Source: Kineococcus aurantiacus (lineage in GTDB: Bacteria; Actinomycetota; Actinomycetes; Actinomycetales; Kineococcaceae). Taken from it: a DNA stretch of 64,000 nt. The notes under the pieces are model-generated. The model made no database searches and had not been told where the DNA came from. It saw only the letters and a program-made list of their open reading frames with translations. The stretch covers positions 3,844,001 to 3,908,000 of the forward strand of contig NZ_JACCBB010000001.1 in the NCBI RefSeq assembly GCF_013409345.1, given 5' to 3'. This document shows positions 1 through 10,259 of the stretch, one piece after another; within the stretch, counting starts at the first letter, position 1; the number at the start of each line of letters is the position of its first letter. Position numbers and translations under genes: made by a program.

Positions 1-132
1 CCGCAGTTCACCTCGGGCGCCACCGAGTCCGCGGTGCCGGCCGACGAGGACCTCGGCGCGACCGACGCGGACGACATCACGCAGGAGCAGATCACCACGC
101 GCAAGGGCGGGGCCACGGCCGCTCGCGGCTGA
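1..132 (+). CDS. atpA: ATP synthase F1 subunit alpha, C-terminal end (partial)
   Basis: Only the last 43 codons and the TGA stop are in the window; the gene begins upstream of base 1. The readable tail is acidic and then basic (it contains [16 protein letters not shown] and ends AARG), like the variable C-terminal extension of actinobacterial alpha subunits. Identification rests mainly on context: it lies 56 nt upstream of atpG, in the standard atp operon order alpha-gamma-beta-epsilon. The alpha subunit forms the catalytic hexamer with beta on the cytoplasmic face of the membrane and carries the non-catalytic nucleotide sites. Confidence 0.85.
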   Translation, partial: PQFTSGATESAVPADEDLGATDADDITQEQITTRKGGATAARG

Positions 133-188
133 GGCGCTCCACCCGGCAGTCACGAAGGACCGAGCGGAGCAAGGAAGAGGAGCAGGAC

Positions 189-2616
<2,428 letters not shown>

Positions 2617-2617
<1 letters not shown>

Positions 2618-2892
2618 TGGCTCTGCAGGTAGAACTCGTCGCGGCGGACCGCTCCGTGTGGTCCGGCGAGGCGACGCTCGTGCGGGCGCGCACCGCCGAG
2701 GGCGACATCGGCATCATGGCCGGCCACGAGCCGATCCTGGCCATCCTCGCCCCCGGTGACGTGGCCATCTCCGGCTCCGGCTCGGAGGGTGTCACGGCCA
2801 CCGTCACCGGTGGGTTCTTCTCGGTGGACCACGACAAGGTGACGATCGTCGCCGAGCAGGTCGAGGTCACCGCGGGTTCCGGCGCGCGCTGA
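2617..2892 (+). CDS. atpC: ATP synthase F1 subunit epsilon, short form
   Basis: The epsilon subunit links gamma to the c-ring and in many bacteria inhibits ATP hydrolysis. This protein is only 91 residues. The N-terminal beta-sandwich is present (ALQVELVAADRSVWSGEA, then the GDIGIMAGHEPILAIL region and GGFFSVDHDKVTIVAEQ), and the protein stops just after it. The C-terminal two-helix domain, which makes E. coli and Mycobacterium epsilon about 120-140 residues, is missing. No frameshift is evident; the stop is clean and another gene starts 16 nt later. Epsilon inhibition through the C-terminal hairpin is therefore not possible here. Confidence 0.95.
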
Positions 2893-2908
2893 GGACGGCT
2901 GAGCGACG

Positions 2909-3361
2909 GTGCACGAGGTCCTGCTCTCCCTGGAGATCGCAGGCGCGTGCGCCGTCGCTCTGCTCGTGCTGCTGGTGGCCGTCGTGGCGCGCCGGCGGCG
3001 CCTGACGTCGCGGCTGGGCACCTTCGACTGCTCGATCCGGCAGGTGCGGGGCGCTCGTCGCCGCTGGGCCCTGGGGGTCGCGCGCTACGAGACCGACCGC
3101 CTCGACTGGTACCGCACCTTCTCGCTGTCCCCGCGCCCGTCGTGCACCTATGCGCGGCGGGCGCTGACGGTCTCGCTGTTCCGCGAGGCCGAGGGCAGCG
3201 AACTGGCCGCAGTGCAGCCCGGAGCGATGATCGTGGAGTGCCGCCTGGAGGTCGACGGGCTGGGCGAGGAGATCGAGTTCGCCATGGGCCGCGACGCCTA
3301 CACGGGGTTCGCGAGCTGGCTGGAGTCCGCCCCGCCGGGGCAGGGCGTCAACGTCGCCTAG
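2909..3361 (+). CDS. DUF2550 family membrane-anchored protein
   Basis: A 150-residue protein with one N-terminal transmembrane helix (about residues 5-27, EIAGACAVALLVLLVAVVA) followed by a basic RRRRL stop-transfer and a cytoplasmic domain rich in Arg and Trp (RRRWALGVARYETDRLDWYR). The pattern and the position right after atpC match the actinobacterial DUF2550 family, whose function is unknown. The GTG start is chosen because it gives the complete signal-anchor helix; it lies 16 nt after atpC, so cotranscription with the ATP synthase operon is likely. Its TAG stop interlocks with the stop of the opposite-strand gene in a CTAG tetranucleotide. Confidence 0.85.
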   Translation: MHEVLLSLEIAGACAVALLVLLVAVVARRRRLTSRLGTFDCSIRQVRGARRRWALGVARYETDRLDWYRTFSLSPRPSCTYARRALTVSLFREAEGSELAAVQPGAMIVECRLEVDGLGEEIEFAMGRDAYTGFASWLESAPPGQGVNVA

Positions 3362-3693
3362 CTCTTCCCGCGGCCCTGGGCCAGGATCTGCCGGGCCAGG
3401 CCGGCCTCGGTGGGGAAGACCATGACGCGGGGTCCCTCGGTCGTGGGGGCCAGCGTGGCGCGGATGCCCGCGTCGACGAGGGTGCGCCGCTGCACCTCGG
3501 CCTCGACGAACGTCGGGGGAGCCGCGACCACCTCCAGCAGCCCGTAGTCCTGCTCGCCGCCGCGCTCGGGCCGGCGTTCGACGACGGACTTGCCGCGCGC
3601 GTACGTCCAGCGCAGGAGCAGCACGAGCAGGCCGACGGCCACGAACGCGACGACGGGTCCGAACGCGTACGAGAAGCTGCCCCAGTCCTGCAT
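3358..3693 (-). CDS. Single-pass membrane protein with a DUF2007-like C-terminal domain
   Basis: 111 residues starting at the ATG at 3693, preceded on the minus strand by GGAGG. Residues about 8-27 (AFGPVVAFVAVGLLVLLLRW) form a transmembrane helix. The soluble part contains a small alpha/beta fold (FVEAEVQRRTLVDAGIRATL, then RVMVFPTEAGLARQIL) that resembles the DUF2007/putative signal-transducing family, where a segment is used in cis to bind a partner. An upstream in-frame extension to 3783 exists but has no hydrophobic or conserved character. Convergent with the DUF2550 gene, sharing 4 nt. Function unknown. Confidence 0.7.
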   Translation of the reverse strand: MQDWGSFSYAFGPVVAFVAVGLLVLLLRWTYARGKSVVERRPERGGEQDYGLLEVVAAPPTFVEAEVQRRTLVDAGIRATLAPTTEGPRVMVFPTEAGLARQILAQGRGKS

Positions 3694-3918
3694 CCCCGCA
3701 TTGTCCTCCCCGCAGGTCACCTTTCGGCAACGGCGCCTCAAGTGACCACGCAGCGGTACCGCTTGGTGGCAGAGTGTGCTCACAGGCGATCGGCCGCCCC
3801 AGCACCCCCAGCCGTCACGCGCACCTCGTGACCACCGGGGTGCAACCGGGAGCAGGTCCTCTGCGTCCTACCGGTGACGATCACACGATCACGACCGGCG
3901 TCCTCGGGGGAGGAACAG

Positions 3919-4431
3919 ATGACGATCGACAGCGCGCCCAGCGCAGCCGACGACGTCGCGGCCCGCCGGGCCGCGCGCTCGGCACCCGGGCGACCGGCCC
4001 ACGTCGACGAGGAGGTCCGCGGGCAGGTCGTGCACGTCGCGGGCCGGCTCGACGTGCACACCGTGCCCGACGTCCGGGCAGCCCTGCACGCGGCCGTGGA
4101 CCGCGGGACCGGCGACCTCGTCGTCCACGTCGACGAGATCGTCGTCGCGGACGCCACGGGCCTGGGGGTCTTCGTCGGGGCCCACCGGCGCGCCCAGCGC
4201 ACCGGGCGCCGCCTGGTCCTGCGCGACGTCCCGCCGCCCGCGCTGCGGCTGCTGCGGGTCACGCGGCTGCACCGGGTGCTGCTCCTCGACGAGGCCACCG
4301 GCCCGGCGGCGGCCACCGACGCCGAGCGCCAGGTCCTGCGCCGGGCCCGGGCCGAGGCGATCCTGCGCCCGCGGGAGAGCGCTCAGAACAGGCGCGACTC
4401 GACGTCGTCGATGCCCCGCAAGGCGTCGTAG
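3919..4431 (+). CDS. STAS-domain protein (anti-sigma factor antagonist type)
   Basis: 170 residues with a STAS domain spanning roughly residues 30-125 ([20 protein letters not shown], then [20 protein letters not shown]). Such proteins bind anti-sigma factors or take part in stress-signalling partner switches in the cytoplasm. In SpoIIAA-type antagonists the phosphorylated residue is a Ser in D-S-S-G; here the equivalent motif is D-A-T-G, so a Thr occupies that place. The ATG at 3919 is chosen because GGGGGAGGAA lies just upstream; 15 further in-frame codons upstream lack support. The last 49 nt overlap the 3' end of nucS on the other strand. No anti-sigma kinase gene is adjacent. Confidence 0.8.
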   Translation: MTIDSAPSAADDVAARRAARSAPGRPAHVDEEVRGQVVHVAGRLDVHTVPDVRAALHAAVDRGTGDLVVHVDEIVVADATGLGVFVGAHRRAQRTGRRLVLRDVPPPALRLLRVTRLHRVLLLDEATGPAAATDAERQVLRRARAEAILRPRESAQNRRDSTSSMPRKAS

Positions 4432-5078
4432 TCCAGCACCACGCACCGGATGCCCCGGTCGGTCGCCAGCGTCCGGGCCTGGGGCTTGATCTCCTGGGCG
4501 GCCAGGACGCCGGTCACGGGGGCCAGCAGCGGGTCCCGGTTCATCAGCTCCAGGTAGCGCGTGAGCTGCTCGACGCCGTCGATCTCCGCGCGCCGCTTGA
4601 TCTCGACGGCCACGGACCGGCCCTGCGGGTCGCGGGCGAGGATGTCCACGGGCCCGATGGCCGTCATGTGCTCCCGGCGCACGAACGTCCAGCCCTGCCC
4701 GAGGGTGGTGATGTTCTCGGCCAGCAGCTTCTGCAGGTGCGCCTCGACGCCGTCCTTGACCAGGCCCGGGTCGACCCCCAGCTCGTGCTCGCTGTCGTGC
4801 AGGACCTCGTGGATGGACACGACGAGCCGGTCGTCGGTCTTGGTGTGCTGGACCGTCCACGTCTCCACGACGCCGGCCTCCCGCTGCTCCTCCTCGGGCA
4901 CCGCGATGGTCAGCCGGGCGGGCGGGCTCATCCAGTTCAGCGGCTTGTACGAGCCCCCGTCGGAGTGCACGAGGACGCTGCCGTCGGCCTTCGCGATGAG
5001 CAGCCGCGTCGCCAGCGGCAGGTGGGCGGTGAGCCGGCCCGCGTAGTCGACGGAGCAGCGGGCGATGACGAGACGCAC
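4383..5078 (-). CDS. nucS: Endonuclease NucS (EndoMS), mismatch-specific
   Basis: 231 residues, the usual length of actinobacterial NucS, which cuts both strands at G-T, G-G and T-T mismatches and replaces MutS/MutL in this phylum. The start [20 protein letters not shown] is typical. The RecB-like nuclease core is visible at about residues 150-190 ([20 protein letters not shown]), with catalytic E-x-K, and the C-terminus ends SRLF, resembling the beta-clamp-binding tail of the family. It starts with GTG at 5078; TAAGCT lies 8 nt upstream (5087-5092), consistent with a leaderless transcript. Its 3' end overlaps the STAS gene by 49 nt. Confidence 0.96.
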   Translation of the reverse strand: MRLVIARCSVDYAGRLTAHLPLATRLLIAKADGSVLVHSDGGSYKPLNWMSPPARLTIAVPEEEQREAGVVETWTVQHTKTDDRLVVSIHEVLHDSEHELGVDPGLVKDGVEAHLQKLLAENITTLGQGWTFVRREHMTAIGPVDILARDPQGRSVAVEIKRRAEIDGVEQLTRYLELMNRDPLLAPVTGVLAAQEIKPQARTLATDRGIRCVVLDYDALRGIDDVESRLF

Positions 5079-5086
5079 GAGGGGCG

Positions 5087-5092
5087 AGCTTA
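5087..5092 (-). promoter_or_regulatory. Probable -10 element of nucS (leaderless)
   Basis: On the minus strand TAAGCT is followed by 8 nt and then the GTG start of nucS, with no ribosome-binding site between. This fits the TANNNT-N6-8-start arrangement of leaderless actinobacterial transcripts. No clear -35 was identified. Confidence 0.45.
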
Positions 5093-5269
5093 CGCACCCG
5101 CGGCGCGCGCCCCGAGCGACCGGCCGCAGCTGCCCGGAGCAGCGGTGTAACGAATCGCGCGGCCACGACGACTACCGGTCGAACCGGGCGTGGCCACGGT
5201 GGTGTGGAGGGGACACCACCGCGGCACCGCCCGGCAGTGCGTCCGGCCCGTCTCTGCGAGCATGGCGCC

Positions 5270-5557
5270 GTGCCCCGCTCCAACCGCCGCCGCCCCGACC
5301 CGCCGCCGCGGGCGCCGCTGGGCGCGGGCGTGGACCGCACGGTGTCCGGTCCCGACGGCGACTGGGTCGTCCGGGAGCTGCGCGGCACGTCCTCGACCAA
5401 GACGTACACGTGCCCGGGCTGCTTCCAGGACATCCTCCCCGGCACGCCCCACCTCGTCGTGTGGCCCGCCCGGGGCACGTTCAGCCCCGCCGACGGGGCC
5501 AGCGAGCGCCGGCACTGGCACCGCTCCTGCTTCTCCGCCCGGGGGCGGCGGCGGTAG
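5270..5557 (+). CDS. Small zinc-ribbon-like protein of unknown function
   Basis: 95 residues beginning MPRSNRRRPDPPPRAP from the GTG at 5270; a longer version starting at 5204 lacks any recognisable extra sequence. The core has CPGCFQDILPGTPHLVV (C-x2-C) followed about 30 residues later by HWHRSCF (H-x2-C), a likely Cys/His zinc site. Homologues of this kind are widespread in actinobacteria and are often labelled ATP/GTP-binding protein without visible P-loop support; none is visible here either. It lies between nucS (divergent) and the threonine aldolase gene. Confidence 0.75.
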   Translation: MPRSNRRRPDPPPRAPLGAGVDRTVSGPDGDWVVRELRGTSSTKTYTCPGCFQDILPGTPHLVVWPARGTFSPADGASERRHWHRSCFSARGRRR

Positions 5558-5567
5558 GGGCGCCGGG

Positions 5568-5573
5568 TAGCGT
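5568..5573 (+). promoter_or_regulatory. Probable -10 element of the threonine aldolase gene
   Basis: TAGCGT lies 6 nt upstream of the GTG at 5580 and there is no Shine-Dalgarno sequence, so a leaderless message is likely. Confidence 0.5.
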
Positions 5574-5579
5574 GCCCGG

Positions 5580-6638
5580 GTGAGCACCCTCCACGACCCC
5601 GAGGTCCGCGGGTTCGCCAGCGACAACGCCGCCGGGATGCACCCGGAGGTCCTCGCCGCCGTCGTCGCGGCCAACGGCGGGCACGTGCCCAGCTACGGCG
5701 GCGACCCGTACACCCGGGCCCTCGCGCAGTCCCTGCGCACCCGCTTCGGCCCCGGCACCGACAGCGCCGTCGTCCTCACCGGGACCGGCGCGAACGTCGT
5801 GGCCCTGCAGGCCCTGACCCGGCGCTGGGAGTCGGTGCTGGCCTCCGACCAGGCCCACGTCGTGCACGACGAGGCCGGCGGCCTGGAGCACGTCGCGGGC
5901 GCGAAGGTGACCGCGCTGCCCACCGTCGACGGCCTCGTCGACCCCGCCGACGTCGAGCGGGCCGTCAAGGCCGCCGACAACCCCATGCGCGCCCCCGTCG
6001 GTGCCCTGACGCTGACCCAGAGCACCGAGCTGGGCACCACGTACTCCCTGGACCAGCTGCGCGACCTGGTGCGCGTCAGCCACGACCTGGGGGTGCGGGT
6101 CCACGTCGACGGCGCCCGGCTGGCCAACGCGGCCGTCTCCCTGGGCACCGGGCCCGGCGAGCTGACCACGCACCTGGGCGTCGACGCCGTCTCGCTCGGC
6201 GGCACCAAGAACGGCGGGGGCTTCGCCGAGGCCGTCGTCGTGCGCGAGGCGTTCGGGCTGGCGCTGCACCGGCTCGTCAAGCCCTCGATGCAGCAGTCGT
6301 CGAAGACGCGCTTCGTCTCCGCCCAGCTGCTGGCCCTGTTCGGCGGCGACCTGTGGTGGCGCACGGCCTCGGCGGCCAACGGGGCGGCCCGGGCCCTGGC
6401 CGAGGCCGTGAGCGCCGCCGGCGCGCGGGTGACCCGGCCCGTCCAGGCCAACGCCGTCTTCGCCGAGCTCGCCCCGCAGGTCGCCGAGCGCGCCGCCGCG
6501 CGCGTGCCGTTCCACGTGTGGGACCCGCACTTCTCGGCCGGGTTCGTCGAGGTGCGCCTCGTCGCGAGCTTCGACACCACCGCCGAGGACGTCGAGGCGT
6601 TCGGCAAGGTCCTGGCCGAGGAGATCGCCGGTGCCTGA
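5580..6638 (+). CDS. Low-specificity L-threonine aldolase / beta-eliminating lyase family
   Basis: 352 residues, PLP-dependent fold type I. It would cleave L-threonine or L-allo-threonine to glycine and acetaldehyde in the cytoplasm. Seen in the sequence: the N-terminal FASDNAAGMHPEVL, the glycine-rich TGTGANVVAL cofactor region, HVDGARLANAAV (the Asp that pairs with the pyridine nitrogen) and SLGGTKNGG, whose Lys should form the Schiff base. Start GTG at 5580. Its stop overlaps the next gene by 8 nt, so the two are coupled. Specificity cannot be read from sequence; a related beta-eliminating lyase is the alternative. Confidence 0.88.
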   Translation: MSTLHDPEVRGFASDNAAGMHPEVLAAVVAANGGHVPSYGGDPYTRALAQSLRTRFGPGTDSAVVLTGTGANVVALQALTRRWESVLASDQAHVVHDEAGGLEHVAGAKVTALPTVDGLVDPADVERAVKAADNPMRAPVGALTLTQSTELGTTYSLDQLRDLVRVSHDLGVRVHVDGARLANAAVSLGTGPGELTTHLGVDAVSLGGTKNGGGFAEAVVVREAFGLALHRLVKPSMQQSSKTRFVSAQLLALFGGDLWWRTASAANGAARALAEAVSAAGARVTRPVQANAVFAELAPQVAERAAARVPFHVWDPHFSAGFVEVRLVASFDTTAEDVEAFGKVLAEEIAGA

Positions 6639-7338
6639 GATCACCTCGGGCACGGTGCTGCCCGCGCGCCGGGAGGAGGTGGAGCTGCACACCGCCGACG
6701 GGCTGACCCTCGTCGGCGAGCTCGCCCTGCCCGCCGAGCGGGACCCCGTCGCGACCCTGGTGACGCTGCACCCGCTGCCCACCGCCGGCGGGTTCATGGA
6801 CAGCCACGTGCTGCGCAAGGCCGCCAACCGGCTGCCGGCCCTGGCCGATCTGGCCGTCCTGCGCTTCAACACCCGCGGGACGCAGTCGCCGCGCGGCCGC
6901 AGCGGCGGCAGCTTCGACGAAGGCCGCGGCGAGCGGTTCGACGTCGCCGCGGCCCTGGAGTTCGCCGAGTTCCGCGACCTGCCGCACGTGTGGCTGCTGG
7001 GCTGGTCCTTCGGCACCGACCTCGCCCTCGTCCACGGCCGCGACCCGCTCGTGGAGGGGCTGATCCTGCTCTCGCCGCCGCTGCGCTGGTCCACCCCGCA
7101 GGACTTGGAGGCCTGGGCCGGGACCGGGCGGCCCGTCACCGCGCTCGTGCCCGAGCTCGACGACTTCCTGCGCCCGGCCGAGGCGGTGGAGCGGTTCGCC
7201 CCGCTGACCCAGGCCGAGGTCGTGCCCGTCGCCGGCGCCAAGCACCTGTGGGTGGGGGAGGCCTCCGTGCGCCGCGTCCTCGACGAGGTGGTCGCGCGGG
7301 TCAACCCCGCGCGCTCACCCCTGCCGACGGAGTACTGA
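6631..7338 (+). CDS. Alpha/beta hydrolase
   Basis: 235 residues of an alpha/beta hydrolase of the short-chain dienelactone-hydrolase-like type. The oxyanion segment TLHPLPTAGGFMDSH, the nucleophile elbow LGWSFGTD (G-x-S-x-G, about residue 130) and a late GAKHLWVGE with the catalytic His are visible. Homologues often have no known substrate. The GTG start overlaps the threonine aldolase stop by 8 nt, implying coupled translation. Its TGA at 7336-7338 abuts the opposite-strand coiled-coil gene with no spacer. Confidence 0.85.
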   Translation: MPEITSGTVLPARREEVELHTADGLTLVGELALPAERDPVATLVTLHPLPTAGGFMDSHVLRKAANRLPALADLAVLRFNTRGTQSPRGRSGGSFDEGRGERFDVAAALEFAEFRDLPHVWLLGWSFGTDLALVHGRDPLVEGLILLSPPLRWSTPQDLEAWAGTGRPVTALVPELDDFLRPAEAVERFAPLTQAEVVPVAGAKHLWVGEASVRRVLDEVVARVNPARSPLPTEY

Positions 7339-8433
7339 CTAGCCGGCCTGCTCGACCGGCTGGCCCTCGCGCACGTCGAGGACCTCCTCCACCGGGCGGG
7401 CCGGCAGCTTCGGCGCCAGGCCCAGCAGCCCGCGCAGGTCGTCGAGCTGGTCGGTGATCTGGTCGCGCTGCGACATCAGCTCGTCGACCTCGGACTGGGC
7501 ACCGGCCCGCGAGCGCTCGGCCTGCTCGCGCGCGGTCTCCACCATGGCCTGCGCGCGGGCCCGGGCGTCGGACAGCAGCTCGTCGGACTCCCGGCGCGCG
7601 GTCTCGGCCCGCAGCGCGGCCTGGGCGATGGCGTCGGCGCGGATGGCCTCCGCGGCCTCCACGGCCTCCCGGGCGCGTTCCTCGGCCTCGGCGGCGCGCT
7701 GCTCGGCCTCGGCGATGCGGGCCGCCGTGCGGGCCGCGGCGACCTCCAGGCGCTGCCGGTCCTCCTCGGCGGCCTGCTCGCGGGCGGCGGCCAGGGCCAG
7801 CTCCTGCTCGCGGACGCGGGCGTCGGTGGACGAGCGCAGCTCGATGACCTCGCGCTCGGCCTGCGTGCGCAGCGCCGCCACCTGCCGCTCGGTCGCGGCG
7901 ATCGACTCGGCGCTCTCGTGCTGGGCGGAGGCCAGGAGCTGGTCGGCCTGCCGGTGGGCGGCGGCGGTCAGCTCGGCCGCGGTCCGCTGGGCGGCGTCGA
8001 CCATCCCGTCGGCCTGGTGCTTGGCCCGCGAGACGATCTCCTCGGCGTCGCGGCTGGCCTCGCCCGTGCGGCGGCGGGCGTCCTCGTCGGCCTGGGCGCG
8101 GGTCGCCGAGGCCTCCGCGCGGGCCTCCTCGCGCAGCCGGTCGGCGTCGCGGCGGGCCGAGCGCAGGATCTCCGAGGACTGGTCCTCGGCCAGGCGCAGC
8201 AGCTTCTCCATGCGGGCCCCGAGGCCGGCGTAGGAGGGCTTCTCGTGCTCGCGCAGCTCCTTGTGCGCGTCGGCGAGCTTCTCCTCGGCCTGGCGCAGCT
8301 CGTGGTCGCGCTGGGCGACGCGGGCGCGGGCCTCGGCGACGGCCTCCTCGAGGTGCTTGAGGCGCGCGTCGACCTGGCTGCGTTCGTAGCCGCGGACGAC
8401 GATGCTGAACGCGTCGTGGGAGTCGGTGGACAC
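7339..8433 (-). CDS. DivIVA-like coiled-coil protein
   Basis: 364 residues from the GTG at 8433, which has GGAGG just upstream. The N-terminus (FSIVVRGYERSQVDARLKHL) resembles the DivIVA/Wag31 N-terminal domain that binds negatively curved membrane. The rest, about residues 25-330, is one long Ala/Glu/Arg heptad-type coiled coil (QRDHELRQAEEKLADAHKEL and similar). Wag31-type proteins organise polar growth and septation; this is more divergent and could be a second DivIVA-family scaffold or an ATP-synthase-b-like filament. The C-terminal tail (LLGLAPKLPARPVEEVLDV) is proline-rich and probably disordered. Confidence 0.75.
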   Translation of the reverse strand: MSTDSHDAFSIVVRGYERSQVDARLKHLEEAVAEARARVAQRDHELRQAEEKLADAHKELREHEKPSYAGLGARMEKLLRLAEDQSSEILRSARRDADRLREEARAEASATRAQADEDARRRTGEASRDAEEIVSRAKHQADGMVDAAQRTAAELTAAAHRQADQLLASAQHESAESIAATERQVAALRTQAEREVIELRSSTDARVREQELALAAAREQAAEEDRQRLEVAAARTAARIAEAEQRAAEAEERAREAVEAAEAIRADAIAQAALRAETARRESDELLSDARARAQAMVETAREQAERSRAGAQSEVDELMSQRDQITDQLDDLRGLLGLAPKLPARPVEEVLDVREGQPVEQAG

Positions 8434-8539
8434 CGGCGGACCTCCGGCGGGTACGAGGGGGCGGGAAGGGACTGAGCGCAGCGTAACCGCGCCGGACCCC
8501 CGGGCCCGGCGGGGACACGGGACCGGACCGGGACCGGAG

Positions 8540-8545
8540 TAGCGT
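8540..8545 (+). promoter_or_regulatory. Probable -10 element of the MTH1187-family gene
   Basis: TAGCGT is followed by a 6-nt spacer and the GTG at 8552; no Shine-Dalgarno sequence is present. Confidence 0.5.
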
Positions 8546-8551
8546 CGGGCC

Positions 8552-8893
8552 GTGATCGTCGCCTTCTCCGTCGCCCCGTCCGGTGGTCCCGCCCCCGTCG
8601 GCGGCGAGCCCGACTCCGTCAGCGCCGCCGTCGCCGACGCCGTCCTCGTCGTGCGCTCCTCGGGGCTGCCGCACCGCACCGACTCGATGTTCACCACCAT
8701 CGAGGGCGAGTGGGACGAGTGCATGGACGTCGTCCGGCGCGCCACCGAGGCCGCCGGCCGGCACGGCACGCGCGTCTCCCTGGTCCTCAAGGCCGACGTC
8801 CGGCCCGGTCGCACGGGGGAGATGACGGGCAAGCTGGACCGCCTCGAGGCCGCCGTCGAGCGGGCGCAGGGGGAGGCCGGCCGGGGTCAGTGA
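8552..8893 (+). CDS. MTH1187/YkoF-type thiamine-binding family protein
   Basis: 113 residues. The N-terminus MIVAFSVAPSGG, followed by SVSAAVADAVLVVRSSGLPH and FTTIEGEWDECMDVV, is the ferredoxin-like layout of the MTH1187 (DUF77) family. Members bind thiamine or related pyrimidines and assemble as oligomers; a direct enzymatic role has not been established to my knowledge. Starts at GTG 8552 with a leaderless-type -10. It stands alone, transcribed away from the DivIVA-like gene and convergent with doxX. Confidence 0.85.
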   Translation: MIVAFSVAPSGGPAPVGGEPDSVSAAVADAVLVVRSSGLPHRTDSMFTTIEGEWDECMDVVRRATEAAGRHGTRVSLVLKADVRPGRTGEMTGKLDRLEAAVERAQGEAGRGQ

Positions 8894-8917
8894 CCCCGGC
8901 CCGCCCACCCGCTCCGG

Positions 8918-9370
8918 TCAGCGGCGGCGGGTCAGCAGCCCGTCGAGGCTGACGCGGCCCGCGCCGGTGAAAGCCAGGGCCAGGCCGAGCGCGGCGAACA
9001 GCAGGGCGTTCTCCCCGTTGACCTGACCCTGGACGAGGAAGCCGTCGGGGGCGTGGGCCAGCAGCCAGATGCCGGCCATCTGCACGAGCAGCAGCGTGCC
9101 GGCCACCCGGGTGGCCAGGCCCAGCAGGAGCAGCCCGCCGAGCCCGACCTCGCCGAGGATCGAGAGCCAGCCGAGGACCGTGGGGGCGGGCACGCCGAGG
9201 GAGGCGGCCATCCCGGTCGCCGTGGCGGGCTCGAGCAGCTTCGGGACGCCGTGCACCAGCAGCAGGGCGCCGGCGGCCAGGCGCAGCAGGAGCAGCCCCA
9301 CCGAGGCGGCCGGGCTGGTGCGCGCGACGCGGGGGCGGTCGGTGCGGGCGGTGGTCGTCGTGGTGGTCAC
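8918..9370 (-). CDS. DoxX family membrane protein
   Basis: 150 residues from the GTG at 9370, chosen because GAGGAG lies 6-7 nt upstream on the minus strand. Four hydrophobic segments are visible (about residues 24-42, 66-84, 89-106 and 121-140), with the DoxX-type LLLRLAAGALLLVHGVPKL in the first. DoxX proteins are small integral membrane proteins; mycobacterial members have been linked to a membrane complex with superoxide dismutase and thiosulfate sulfurtransferase, neither of which is nearby. The N-terminus has a Thr run. Precise function is unknown. Confidence 0.85.
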   Translation of the reverse strand: MTTTTTTARTDRPRVARTSPAASVGLLLLRLAAGALLLVHGVPKLLEPATATGMAASLGVPAPTVLGWLSILGEVGLGGLLLLGLATRVAGTLLLVQMAGIWLLAHAPDGFLVQGQVNGENALLFAALGLALAFTGAGRVSLDGLLTRRR

Positions 9371-9563
9371 GGTGTTCTCCTCTGCGTCGGGAGGGAGCGC
9401 CGGGGGTCCGGGCTCTTCGGGCGGGCACGAGGTGCACCCCCACCACGGAGGTGCCCCGGGCGCCGGTTCACCCGGACGGCGTGTCCTGCGCCACACCCGC
9501 GACACCCGGTCCCGGGCCGGTCACGGGCCGTGCGCGGGCGGGGAGCCCGCGACGGGCACCCCC

Positions 9564-9569
9564 TAGGGT
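9564..9569 (+). promoter_or_regulatory. Possible -10 element upstream of the membrane protein/lipoprotein pair
   Basis: TAGGGT lies 39 nt before the GTG at 9609. Unlike the leaderless cases, a GGAGG ribosome site lies between (about 9596-9600), so a short 5' leader is expected. Confidence 0.35.
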
Positions 9570-9608
9570 GTGCCCCCGTACCCCACCCCCGACGCGGAGG
9601 ACCCCGAC

Positions 9609-10259
9609 GTGAGACGCCTGGTCGCCCGGCTCCTCCTCGTGGTGGGCCTGGGGTGCGGTCTGACCGGTGCGGCGCTGCTGACCGTCCTGGCCCCCGCCGA
9701 CCGCATCGAGGTCACCGCCCGCGCGGCCGACCCCGGCGTCGCCGTCGTCAGCGCCCCCGGCCTGCTCGAGCTGTCCGGGCCCGACGTCCGGCTGGGCGCC
9801 ACCGCCGCCCCCGGCACCGGCGTCTTCCTCGCCGTCGCCCGCGCCGACGACGTCACGGCCTGGCTGGGCGACGCCGGGCGCACCACCCTCACCTCCGTCG
9901 GGGGCGACCTCGACGAGCCGACCGCGGCGACGACGCGCACCGGGACCGGCGCGGCCGCCGACCCCCGCACCGCCGACCTCTGGCTCGCCAGCGCCACCGG
10001 CGACGGGTCCGCCGCCCTCACCTGGCCCACCGCCTCCGACGGCGACTTCGCCGACGCCGGTGGCCTCGTCCTGCTCGCCGCCACCGACGGCACCGCGCCC
10101 GCCCCCTCCGAGGTGCGGCTGAGCTGGCACGCCGCGGGTCCGGCCGCCACCCACCCCGGCGGGGTGCCGCTGCTCGTCGCCGGCTGCGTCCTGGCGCTGC
10201 TGGGCGCCGTGGGCGCCGTCCTGGACCGCCGCACCCCGACCGCCCGGAGGCGCGCGTGA
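9609..10259 (+). CDS. Two-pass membrane protein of unknown function
   Basis: 216 residues from the GTG at 9609, preceded by GGAGG. One transmembrane helix lies at the N-terminus (about residues 7-28, RLLLVVGLGCGLTGAALLTV) and one near the C-terminus (about 187-205, PLLVAGCVLALLGAVGAVL), with an Ala/Asp/Thr-rich extracellular region between that includes LELSGPDVRLGATAAPGTGV. I do not recognise a family. Its last bases form GTGA with the start of the lipoprotein gene, so the two are translationally coupled and may act together at the cell surface. Confidence 0.7.
   Translation: MRRLVARLLLVVGLGCGLTGAALLTVLAPADRIEVTARAADPGVAVVSAPGLLELSGPDVRLGATAAPGTGVFLAVARADDVTAWLGDAGRTTLTSVGGDLDEPTAATTRTGTGAAADPRTADLWLASATGDGSAALTWPTASDGDFADAGGLVLLAATDGTAPAPSEVRLSWHAAGPAATHPGGVPLLVAGCVLALLGAVGAVLDRRTPTARRRA

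Noticed and set aside
3694-3918. Hidden gene or promoter in the 225-nt gap, including palindrome AGCGGTACCGCT at 3752
   Set aside because: No frame with a ribosome site and recognisable product; one 12-bp palindrome without context is weak evidence for a site.
9371-9608. Small gene in the 238-nt gap before the membrane protein
   Set aside because: Only Pro/Arg/Gly-rich frames without ribosome sites; I see nothing beyond the TAGGGT element at 9564.
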